Source: Enterospora canceri (Eukaryota; Microsporidia; Enterocytozoonidae). From it: a stretch of DNA of 41,247 nucleotides. Location of the stretch: the NCBI GenBank assembly GCA_002087915.1, contig LWDP01000011.1, positions 1 through 41,247 on the forward strand, in the 5' to 3' direction. Of the stretch, positions 17,025 through 24,518 are shown one piece after another. A model generated the notes under the pieces. The model was not told where the DNA came from. It saw only the letters and a program-made list of their open reading frames with translations, and made no database searches. The position numbers and the translations under genes were made by a program. Position 1 is the stretch's first letter, and every line of letters begins with the position of its first letter.

Positions 17025-18434
17025 ATGACCAAAAAGATCCCTCCTATGCAAAAGGCAAAAATAGAAGTGGCAACTGCTCAGAGCGACTCATTGCAGGATG
17101 AGAGGGTGGAATGGGACTCAGAGGGAAACATGAGCACGTTTGTGGAACAGGAGGAGTCAGACAACACCAAAGAGGAGTCTCTGAGTAGCATAGCAGAAGC
17201 AGATTTCTCAGAAATATTCTTCGATAACCTGGAGCCAGCCAAGGCAGAGCAGTTTGCAACTGGATTTGTGACAGGAAACAACAAGAGCATCCACGTGGAC
17301 CAGGAGAAGATAAAAGAGGCAGAAGAGAAGCTTGAATTAAACAAAGAAAACATTTCAAACAACAATTCAAGGAAGGAAGACGAAACACCGAATGAAGCGA
17401 GCACATTCACTGGCTTCTGTACAGGAAACAATAAGCGAATCAAAGTAGGAAGCAGTCGAATTCAGGTGGCAGAGGAGCAGCCAAAGGGAGCACCAATCAG
17501 GAAGTACAACAGTCCACAACGAGGGCATTTCACCCAGGTTGTCAGAGACGAGATCAAAATGATGGAATTGTACGAGACGTGTAGGCAGATATTCAGCAAG
17601 AAGCCACTTGGGTGGATACGGGAGCAGTTCAAGTGGATTTGGCTCCATTTTGTGCTGAATCCAATCGACTACGCGATGCTCAGGGACGAAATGATTCGAA
17701 TGATGAATTTCAGGGTGAAAAATGAGCAGTCGTTTTTCAGGGGTGTTTTGGAGACATCGATTCCACCCTTCAAGTATTGCGTATTGGGAATATTGGGTAT
17801 CAAAAAGGAGACAGTTGAGTTGTTTGATGGATACTACAGCCTGGTTGCTGAGATAGACAGTCAGACACACGCGTACCTGAAGCACGCTGACTTTGGATCC
17901 AAAATCCACGTATTTGGAATGGAGCTGCTTGTGAATGGGCCATGCGACATCCTGGAGACCAATAGAGCCACTCCCATTCTCAGACTGTCCTACAACAGCG
18001 TGAGACTGTGCCACACGCACCATGCAATTGGATTCAAGAACAAAATAGCATTTATGCGCAAATTGAATGAAATACGGCAGAATGGAGGCGTAGTCCCTGC
18101 CATAGAAGTCACCATCAGCCGCGTCGTTGATGAGCTGTTTCTTGTCGTAGTCGGAAACTACCGCGTGAAGACAGGCGACCTTGAGGGTGAATTTGATAAA
18201 ATCAGGGCGATGGCTGAGAAGGCGAAGAAGGAGATCAGGGCCGAGGACGTCGTGGTGCGCCGATTTGCGACTGTGGTGGTCGAAGACGACTCGACCTCTG
18301 CCCTGCTGACGTGGTGGAATCCGCCTGAAATCAGGGCAAATGAGACGTATCGGATCGTCCACACTGCTCCTCGTCAAAGCAGTAGCGGATTGCACCTGAA
18401 TACGACCAGAAAGTCCTTCTATCAGCGAATCTGA
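17025..18434 (+). CDS. BRCA2: minimal BRCA2 homologue (two BRC repeats, helical domain, OB1, OB2)
   Basis: 469 aa. Two BRC-like repeats lie at about 79-103 (GFVTGNNKSIHV) and 129-153 (GFCTGNNKRIKV). The DSS1-binding helical domain follows at about 165-262 (with WIREQFKWIWLHF). OB1 is at about 262-345 (ELFDGYYSLVAEID, then LKHADFGSKIHVFGMEL). OB2 is at about 355-469, ending in TYRIVHTA and TRKSFYQRI, the family's OB2 ending. The tower inserted in OB2 is reduced to about 30 residues, and OB3 is absent. BRCA2 loads RAD51 on RPA-coated ssDNA. GGGG three bases before the ATG supports the start. The adjacent divergent HEI10-like gene suggests a recombination role. Confidence 0.93.
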   Translation: MTKKIPPMQKAKIEVATAQSDSLQDERVEWDSEGNMSTFVEQEESDNTKEESLSSIAEADFSEIFFDNLEPAKAEQFATGFVTGNNKSIHVDQEKIKEAEEKLELNKENISNNNSRKEDETPNEASTFTGFCTGNNKRIKVGSSRIQVAEEQPKGAPIRKYNSPQRGHFTQVVRDEIKMMELYETCRQIFSKKPLGWIREQFKWIWLHFVLNPIDYAMLRDEMIRMMNFRVKNEQSFFRGVLETSIPPFKYCVLGILGIKKETVELFDGYYSLVAEIDSQTHAYLKHADFGSKIHVFGMELLVNGPCDILETNRATPILRLSYNSVRLCHTHHAIGFKNKIAFMRKLNEIRQNGGVVPAIEVTISRVVDELFLVVVGNYRVKTGDLEGEFDKIRAMAEKAKKEIRAEDVVVRRFATVVVEDDSTSALLTWWNPPEIRANETYRIVHTAPRQSSSGLHLNTTRKSFYQRI

Positions 18435-18578
18435 GCACCTTTGTTTATTTACGGTGGTTTGTTTGGTGGAGCATTCTGGTGGATTGGTCGCCTCCTCCTG
18501 TTTCCAGCCCATTTCATTCTGCTAGAGATTTGTTTGTTTGATCAAAAACATTTAAAAAAACACAAACAATGGGACCCT

Positions 18579-19604
18579 ATGATTAGTTTCGGAGTGATGT
18601 CACAGTACGCGCTGGTTGCATCAGCTGCGTTCTCAGCCAACCCAAATGCGCCCACTGGCAACGGGCAAGAGAACGCCCTGCTTATGCACAACCTGAATTT
18701 CAGTGGTAGCTCCCTCAAGTTCGACTCGCACACGACCGACTCCTACAAGGACGGCGAGCTGCTCTTTGAGCAGATGCGCGAGATCGTGGACGACCTGTGC
18801 GTGAACACGTCACCAAATGCGATCTTGTGCGGCGAGCTGGAGTCCCTCCGCTGCTACGGATTCAGAATCTTCTCGCTCTCCGAAGGCAGCTACGCCTCGA
18901 AGATGTGTCGCCAGAAGGACTTGCTCTACTTCTATTTCAACCAAATGGAGTCACTTGTTCCACCATTCGTATACAACGACTACGTTAAGGCACTGGGAGA
19001 TGGCAACCTGGATGACTGCTACAAGATCCTGAACTCAGTCTTTGGCAAGATCAGCACGGAGGAGGCAGCGTATCTCGCGGCCTATAAGATTCGAGACAGA
19101 TTGAACGGAAAGCACCAACGAGGAGTCCTCTTCGTGGACGTCCTCTCTGGAAAGACGTTCTTCATGGAGCAGCGTAGACGCGATTCAGGGGAGAAGGGCG
19201 GCAAGAACCGCATTCTGCTGGTTCCAAATGGATTCCTGAATCTCTACAAGTTCTTCGGATACTCGCTCTACCTGGTTGATCTGATGGTCAGTACGTCTTC
19301 CTATGCATCGGAAATCAGGGCAGTTGAAAGTGCACTGATTGGTGGCAAGACATTCAAGGGAGCAAATGTCACAATCAACGTCGAGTCACGGGAGTTGCCA
19401 GTCTGCAAGATTCTCACCTACAAGTATTTCGTGTACACGGTGTTCTCAATGGAAGTATGTGGGCTGCCAAGCACAACGATAAAGAAGACAATTGCGGCAT
19501 TGAGGGAGAAAATGTTCGAAGTGCAGAACTCAGTCATCCTCATCAGGAAGGAAGTGGACATCTTGGGATACCTGAATGTAGTGGTACTAAGCAATAAAAA
19601 GTAA
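18579..19604 (+). CDS. conserved-looking protein of unknown function
   Basis: 341 aa from the ATG at 18579, which follows GGGACCCT. The frame is open upstream to 18441 with a hydrophobic stretch, but that part lies in the BRCA2 3' flank and lacks the start motif. The protein looks soluble, with alternating strands and helices (for example RGVLFVDVLSGKTFF, then LGYLNVVVLSNKK at the C-terminus). Codon use is G/C-ending like its neighbours. The folded, well-composed sequence suggests a conserved but diverged family. I cannot name it. Confidence 0.8.
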   Translation: MISFGVMSQYALVASAAFSANPNAPTGNGQENALLMHNLNFSGSSLKFDSHTTDSYKDGELLFEQMREIVDDLCVNTSPNAILCGELESLRCYGFRIFSLSEGSYASKMCRQKDLLYFYFNQMESLVPPFVYNDYVKALGDGNLDDCYKILNSVFGKISTEEAAYLAAYKIRDRLNGKHQRGVLFVDVLSGKTFFMEQRRRDSGEKGGKNRILLVPNGFLNLYKFFGYSLYLVDLMVSTSSYASEIRAVESALIGGKTFKGANVTINVESRELPVCKILTYKYFVYTVFSMEVCGLPSTTIKKTIAALREKMFEVQNSVILIRKEVDILGYLNVVVLSNKK

Positions 19605-19705
19605 ATGTAAGTGACTGTGAACAGTATATTGTGGTTGTAAAGGTAATTAGTAATGTAGTTGTAATAACCAATACATTACTAATTATAATTGTAACTACCC
19701 CATTT

Positions 19706-20410
19706 ATGACTGAGATTGGTGCAGTGATCCACATTGGTTCAAAATACCACAGGATGCTCTATGAAGCAGATGGAATTGGATTCGTATTCAAACTGAATGA
19801 GGATGAAGAGACCTGCAGAATACGACTGAATGGGAGAGTGTATGAGATGGATGTGGTGGAGTACCAGGATGTGGCTGAATTCACGAGGAGATCAGCCAAA
19901 TCAACTGTGGTTCTCATTCATGGGAGAGATGCATTCACTAGGGACATGAGCAGGAAGATGGATAAGGCATTCAAAATAGGCAGAATGGTGGAAGTGGAGA
20001 GATTGGAGAAAGTGGTTGAAGAGAGTAGAGTGGCATGGAATGGGGCTGTGATTGGGAAGTGTCTGACTGGGCTACACTTTGAGAATGGGGTGGAACTGGT
20101 TGAGATGTTGGAGCAGGTTGTGGCATCGTATTCATCACCAATTCCATTCGTAAGGAAACAGGAGAGGTGTGGAAGTGGGAAGGAGTTGTTGGCTGCGTAC
20201 ATTTGTGACAGGGCAGGCGTCTCTTTGGAAGTAGCATCTGTTGTGGCTGACTTCTACAAGACAATTGGAATGTTTTTGACTAGGGCAGGGGTGGATGAAG
20301 TCAGTGGTCTGGCTGTTCCAGGAAGACGAGGCACATTGGGGCAAAAGGTGGCTGCTGAAATATGTAGAGGGGTAGTTAGTGCTAATAGAGAGGAGTCCAA
20401 GTGTGACTAA
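19706..20410 (+). CDS. candidate EME1/MMS4-type (ERCC4-fold) nuclease partner
   Basis: 234 aa from the ATG at 19706 with CCCC four bases upstream; the frame continues to an in-frame non-ATG codon at 19631. An N-terminal alpha/beta region (VVLIHGRDAFTRDM) resembles an inactive ERCC4 nuclease core without the ERK(x)3D catalytic motif. The C-terminus (about 165-225: GVSLEVASVVADFY, then LAVPGRRGTLGQKVAAEI) has the shape of a helix-hairpin-helix pair as in EME1/MMS4 or FAAP24. EME1 partners MUS81 to cut branched recombination intermediates. Support is pattern-level only, but nearby BRCA2 and SMC6 make a repair role credible. Confidence 0.4.
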   Translation: MTEIGAVIHIGSKYHRMLYEADGIGFVFKLNEDEETCRIRLNGRVYEMDVVEYQDVAEFTRRSAKSTVVLIHGRDAFTRDMSRKMDKAFKIGRMVEVERLEKVVEESRVAWNGAVIGKCLTGLHFENGVELVEMLEQVVASYSSPIPFVRKQERCGSGKELLAAYICDRAGVSLEVASVVADFYKTIGMFLTRAGVDEVSGLAVPGRRGTLGQKVAAEICRGVVSANREESKCD

Positions 20411-20441
20411 TTTGTCTATACTTCTTTCTTAGACATTTATA

Positions 20442-20609
20442 ATGGGGAAGGTACACTGTAAAGCATTTAACTTTCTCTATAATAAACTGTTATGTCATAC
20501 TTTTGAACCTTATGACAGTCTTGGACAAAATAAGATTGTGTTTCAAGGTGATTTTGACACTACGGCAATAAACAACGCGATATACTTCTTATCTGTACCA
20601 AATGAGTGA
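20442..20609 (+). CDS. possible 55-aa small protein, unknown
   Basis: An ORF of 55 codons starting ATGGGGAAGG and ending TGA, in the 404-bp gap between the EME1-like gene and the next minus-strand gene. The composition is protein-like (aromatic residues, balanced charge, two Cys near the N-terminus, IVFQGDFDTT in the middle). No CCC/GGG triplet lies just upstream, although GGGG follows the A of the start codon. Microsporidia encode several conserved proteins of this size, but none is recognised here. The remaining 205 bp (20610-20814) show nothing beyond AT-rich sequence. Confidence 0.4.
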   Translation: MGKVHCKAFNFLYNKLLCHTFEPYDSLGQNKIVFQGDFDTTAINNAIYFLSVPNE

Positions 20610-20814
20610 GTATATCACCGTGTTGGTCTGTAAAATGCTGTTGATATCAAATTTATTCACCTGAATTAGATATTATTGAAATACGATAAATATACAATAA
20701 TCAGTATGAGCACATCTTTGATTATTTCCTTAGTTGTGGATCATCCTGATCTAACACCTACTCAAATTGTACTCACTTCTTACTATTTACTGCTATTTAT
20801 CAAATCTCCCTTAC

Positions 20815-21849
20815 TTATTCCATGTACTTCTTCAAGTCGGTGTCTACGTTTGCTGGATCAATCAGTCCTGAAACACCAACGAGAAGCGTCTTGTTGGATG
20901 CAGTCTGTTCTGTGTATGGAATGTACATGTTTCCGAAGAACATCTTTGACATGTTTGAAACGAATCCATCTACGTTGTCTCCCGAAGTGGTCATCACCTC
21001 CTTTGACTCCTCCAAGAAGCTCTTCAGAACGACGTAGTAGAGCGACTGCGTGTCAAATCCGATCTTCACCTCGCCTTCGGATGTCATTGCCTCCTTGAGC
21101 TGCTCCAGCAGTGTCTCGATGAATGCAGTCGTATACTTCTCGTAAATTGGAGACCTCACAATTCGCTTGAAAATGGTGAATTCACCGCTGTAGTATTTGA
21201 CATCGTCTCCTGGAATCAGAGTCAGGTAGTTATACTCCTCTTCTGGCAGACTTGGGTTCTTCATGTGAAGAATCTCATTCGAAATGAATACGTCGTACCT
21301 GCGCAGGAAGTACTGGACGAATCGGATTGCAACCTGCTTCTTGTCCGAATTCATCATTCCGTTGTAGGCGTCTGCCTCGTAGAACAAGTTCTTCAGAATG
21401 TCGTAATCCTGGTTGAAGATGAATCGCTCAAGCTTCTCGCCCTTGTCATTTGAGCCCCTCCTTCTATTGCTCATTCTCGTGCTGTTTGATGAGAAAACGA
21501 GGTTGCTGTGCAAGTCTGATAGAACCGATACAAATGTTGCTTCCACGTCAGTATCATCGATGTTGCTGTTCTTGTTCTTACTGGACCCACAGATTCGTGT
21601 CAGAATCGTGCTCAACTGATTTGAATCCCTGGTTGGGCTGTCTGTGAAGAGGTAGAGTCGCGAGATGAACGAGTCGTAGAACGCGTATCCAACGTTGCTT
21701 GTGGTGTTATCATCATCAACGCCTGGAATCATGTTCTCAAAGTATGGCTCCTCAACTGATCTGCTTGTGGACCCATCGCTTGAGTCGTGGAACCCACCAA
21801 ATGCCGCCCTAAGCTGTCCTAACATCACTACCAGGTTGTTTCCCAACAT
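20815..21849 (-). CDS. unknown protein, possibly conserved among microsporidia
   Basis: 344 aa from the ATG that follows CCCAT; the frame is open to 21906 with other ATGs that lack the motif. There is a hydrophobic N-terminal start (MLGNNLVVMLGQL) too weak for a confident signal peptide. A disordered Ser/Asn/Asp segment (about 25-50) comes next, a second basic-Ser linker lies around 125-140, and a folded C-terminal half with alpha/beta character follows (FIFNQDYDIL, LEQLKEAM). No domain is recognised. Confidence 0.75.
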   Translation of the reverse strand: MLGNNLVVMLGQLRAAFGGFHDSSDGSTSRSVEEPYFENMIPGVDDDNTTSNVGYAFYDSFISRLYLFTDSPTRDSNQLSTILTRICGSSKNKNSNIDDTDVEATFVSVLSDLHSNLVFSSNSTRMSNRRRGSNDKGEKLERFIFNQDYDILKNLFYEADAYNGMMNSDKKQVAIRFVQYFLRRYDVFISNEILHMKNPSLPEEEYNYLTLIPGDDVKYYSGEFTIFKRIVRSPIYEKYTTAFIETLLEQLKEAMTSEGEVKIGFDTQSLYYVVLKSFLEESKEVMTTSGDNVDGFVSNMSKMFFGNMYIPYTEQTASNKTLLVGVSGLIDPANVDTDLKKYME

Positions 21850-22062
21850 ATGGGTAACCATTTGTTTGTTTTTGAAATAGTTTGTTTGTTTGTGATTTGT
21901 GATCAAAAGACCAGGATGAGTTGGCTAGGGAAAGTGGATTGGTTTCTGCCTCCTTGTTTCAATTTCAGTTTGTTAGTAAACAAACAATAAGTATTGTTAG
22001 GTCTCTCTTCTGTGCTAGTGCATGCTCCTATTCAAGGCATTTTTGGGTCTGATGACTCCTTA

Positions 22063-22863
22063 ATGAACAAAACATTTTTACAGAAACTCAGAGACTTCTT
22101 CTGTTGTTGTCCACGAGAGAGCATTGGCTCATCTGATGAGTTCAAGAACACCGAATTCAGTCTCGACATGGAGTATGAGAGTCAGTCTGAGAAGACGTGT
22201 TCAAGTGGGACAGCTAATTTGACGCAAGAAACAAGTAGAGAGAATGATGAAGAGAAAGACGTGAAAGAGAAGGAGAAGGAGAAGGAGAATGTGAGAGATG
22301 TTAAAGACCAAGAGAATGATGTGAAGGAGAAAGACCAAGAGAAACAAAATGAAATGAAGGAATATGTTTATAGGAAATTGGATATCAGGCATTCAGAGGT
22401 TGAAAATGCAACAAAAAGAAGCAAATTGAAGAAGATGGCAGAGGATGAACGAAGCAACTCGATGACAGTGAACGAATTGAATGAGATAATCAGCACAGAG
22501 GAAAAAGAAAAGAAGGAGATTAAGGAACCTGAAGAGCAAAATGGTCACAATGAGAGAATTAGACGCCTGGAACGAGTACTATCAAGTATAAAGGATATTG
22601 AGGGGATCAAGAAGAAGGAAGAGGAAGAGACGCAAGTGATGTCACTGCGATCGAAGAAGACGGAGACTGAACCAAGTGCAAGTAACAGTTGCACATCACT
22701 CTCTAATTTCGTACGAACAGCTGAGGATGATTCCACCAAAAGTGAGGCAACTGATTCTGACGTAACCTGCTTCATAAACCACTACAGCACCAAGGAGTAC
22801 AGCAAATCACTGGCTAAGAAAATGGAGAGGCACCTGAAGAAGTCACAGGGGAAAAAGAAGTAA
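22063..22863 (+). CDS. charged, largely disordered protein of unknown function
   Basis: 266 aa from the first in-frame ATG; the open frame begins at a TTG (21994), which I do not use. The N-terminus has a Cys cluster (FFCCCPRES) that could be palmitoylated. Residues about 55-210 are Lys/Glu-rich repeats (EKEKEKE, KEKDQEK) with helical or coiled-coil tendency, then a Ser/Thr-rich stretch and a basic C-terminus (KKSQGKKK). No catalytic domain is visible. A GGG lies about 15 bases upstream. It is convergent with the ubiquitin protease gene. Confidence 0.65.
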   Translation: MNKTFLQKLRDFFCCCPRESIGSSDEFKNTEFSLDMEYESQSEKTCSSGTANLTQETSRENDEEKDVKEKEKEKENVRDVKDQENDVKEKDQEKQNEMKEYVYRKLDIRHSEVENATKRSKLKKMAEDERSNSMTVNELNEIISTEEKEKKEIKEPEEQNGHNERIRRLERVLSSIKDIEGIKKKEEEETQVMSLRSKKTETEPSASNSCTSLSNFVRTAEDDSTKSEATDSDVTCFINHYSTKEYSKSLAKKMERHLKKSQGKKK

Positions 22864-22954
22864 ATTTGTAAGTTAGAAAGAATCAAGGGCAACAGGAATT
22901 ATCACCGTAATTAGCTACAATTCTACTCTGGTTAATTTATATGACAAATATCAT

Positions 22955-23833
22955 TCAAATGCGCTGGTAGAACAAAATGTAGGGCGTAGTCGGATCGGAA
23001 ACACCACTGGACGAGGAAACCAAGGTATCGTTGAATTTCTGCATTTTGGCGCATTCTTCGCCTGGACTCCTCGTGGCATACGCGTAGTAGTGGCCGAAAT
23101 GCAGTGATCCAGAATGGCATACAACTCCAATCAGCCTATATTTGGTCTGATTCAGACTGATTCGCTCTTCGATTTCTATTGCAGCCCTGTTCTTGTTCTG
23201 TAGGTCTGAGAATCGATTCAGGTGAATTACGACGTACAGGGACGAGCTGATTATTTTGTGCCTGATTCCGGCTATGACTTTGCTCTGACACTTTTCACAT
23301 GACCAGAGTGCCCTGCTGTCGTCCACGACGTCCTCTTCGTCCTCGTACGACGAAAGTGACTCCTGAACAGTGCGACTGATGAATAGAAACTGGACTGGCG
23401 AGATGCTTCGTCTTTCGACCTTGAACAGACACGTCTTGCACGTAACCAGTGCACGATGCTCCACCGTAAACAGCCTCTCCAACTCGCCAATCTTGTTCTT
23501 TCCTGGCTTATTCTCCTCAAATACGGAGCATAGGAGATTGTCCAGGAAGCAATGGGCGTCCTGCTGCTGGCCGTTGAAGAGCTGTATTTTGCGACCAATG
23601 TCCCGAATGAATGTGCTGGGATCAACGGTGCCGTATTCTCCACCAGTATAGAGACGCATGAAATTCTGTAATGCCCTTGAAACAGGCTGCCTTTCACTGA
23701 ACTTCCCAGTCTGAAAATAGTCCACGAACCTGTCCAGTGCCATTACGCATTGCATGGTTGCGTTGAAGAAGCACGTGTTGCCCTGGTTGCTGAGTCCTTT
23801 GCTTGGGACCCGTTTCAGTGCTCTATTTTTCAT
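22955..23833 (-). CDS. ubiquitin carboxyl-terminal hydrolase (USP/UBP family)
   Basis: 292-aa cysteine protease removing ubiquitin. The Cys box is GLSNQGNTCFFNATMQ with the nucleophile at residue 21. A QQQDAHCFL segment follows, then a Cys4 zinc ribbon (CKTC and CEKC), the VVIHLNRF strand, and the His box SGSLHFGHYYAYA with the distal Asn/Asp region and YILFYQRI at the end. It is a bare catalytic domain without accessory domains, at the small end of the family (Ubp16/USP36-like core). CCCT immediately before the ATG supports the start. It is divergent from the next gene with 87 bp between start codons. Confidence 0.96.
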   Translation of the reverse strand: MKNRALKRVPSKGLSNQGNTCFFNATMQCVMALDRFVDYFQTGKFSERQPVSRALQNFMRLYTGGEYGTVDPSTFIRDIGRKIQLFNGQQQDAHCFLDNLLCSVFEENKPGKNKIGELERLFTVEHRALVTCKTCLFKVERRSISPVQFLFISRTVQESLSSYEDEEDVVDDSRALWSCEKCQSKVIAGIRHKIISSSLYVVIHLNRFSDLQNKNRAAIEIEERISLNQTKYRLIGVVCHSGSLHFGHYYAYATRSPGEECAKMQKFNDTLVSSSSGVSDPTTPYILFYQRI

Positions 23834-23920
23834 AGGGTAAAAAACAAACTGGGCATCAGTCTCTGGCCAGCTGAAACAACTGTTTCAAACCTACAATAAA
23901 ACAGCCACTATTTGTATCAC

Positions 23921-24487
23921 ATGTTTGGAATGATAACCCTGTACATGGCATTGAGGACGGCAGTCATGATTGTGCCTACAGACGATACAATTAAGCAGGC
24001 GACACAGGCGCCAATTGCAAGTCCGCTCTACAACGACGTGAACACGAATCACCTCAGCGTGGCCAAGATCGTGACTGTGCTCGTGAATGGGGAGCACCAG
24101 GACGAGGTGGACAAGATTCCAGAGTGGATTAAGTCGTATGCGAGCCAGCAGGCTGGAAATGCAAGTGGCGACAACTCCAAACAGTACAACCTGTTCACAG
24201 GAGATGCCGTTTCTAAGTTTCCGGGATGGACTGAGGACCAGAACAACAATGTTTTGCACCATGCGGTGGTTTGCGAGTTGAAGCAGGTTGGTCCATGCCC
24301 AGAAGGTTACAAGAAGGTTTATGTAGATAATTTCAGGCCAAGAACTGTAGAAGAGCTACAGACACTCCTGAAATCTAACGACAAGACACCACGTGGTTCC
24401 AGTGTCAAGGAGACTGGCGCAACGAAGCAAAAGAACGAAGATAGCAGCTCGGCTGAATCAAATCGTACTACAACTAAGCAGGAATAA
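23921..24487 (+). CDS. predicted secreted protein, unknown
   Basis: 188 aa from the ATG at 23921. The first about 20 residues (MFGMITLYMALRTAVMIVP) look like a cleavable signal peptide. The mature part is hydrophilic, with two Cys (CELKQVGPC) that could form a disulfide, and a Lys/Ser/Thr-rich disordered tail. The small size, signal peptide and lack of any known domain suit a host-exposed, spore-wall or ER-lumen protein. No further identification is possible. An ATG three codons later (MITLY) is an alternative start. Confidence 0.7.
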   Translation: MFGMITLYMALRTAVMIVPTDDTIKQATQAPIASPLYNDVNTNHLSVAKIVTVLVNGEHQDEVDKIPEWIKSYASQQAGNASGDNSKQYNLFTGDAVSKFPGWTEDQNNNVLHHAVVCELKQVGPCPEGYKKVYVDNFRPRTVEELQTLLKSNDKTPRGSSVKETGATKQKNEDSSSAESNRTTTKQE

Positions 24488-24518
24488 ATAATAGTAACCA
24501 AGAATATTTGACCATAAA

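Noticed and set aside
17367..18512. 381-codon minus-strand ORF opposite BRCA2
   Set aside because: It is a shadow of the BRCA2 frame; the plus-strand protein has clear domain matches and the minus one does not.
18441..18578. 46-residue hydrophobic extension of the unknown 341-aa protein
   Set aside because: It lies in the BRCA2 3' flank without a start motif, while the ATG at 18579 follows GGGACCCT.
20581..20700. GTGAGT-like donor after the 55-codon ORF, suggesting an intron
   Set aside because: No branch/acceptor pair leads into an open frame downstream, and microsporidian introns are rare; the ORF simply stops at TGA.
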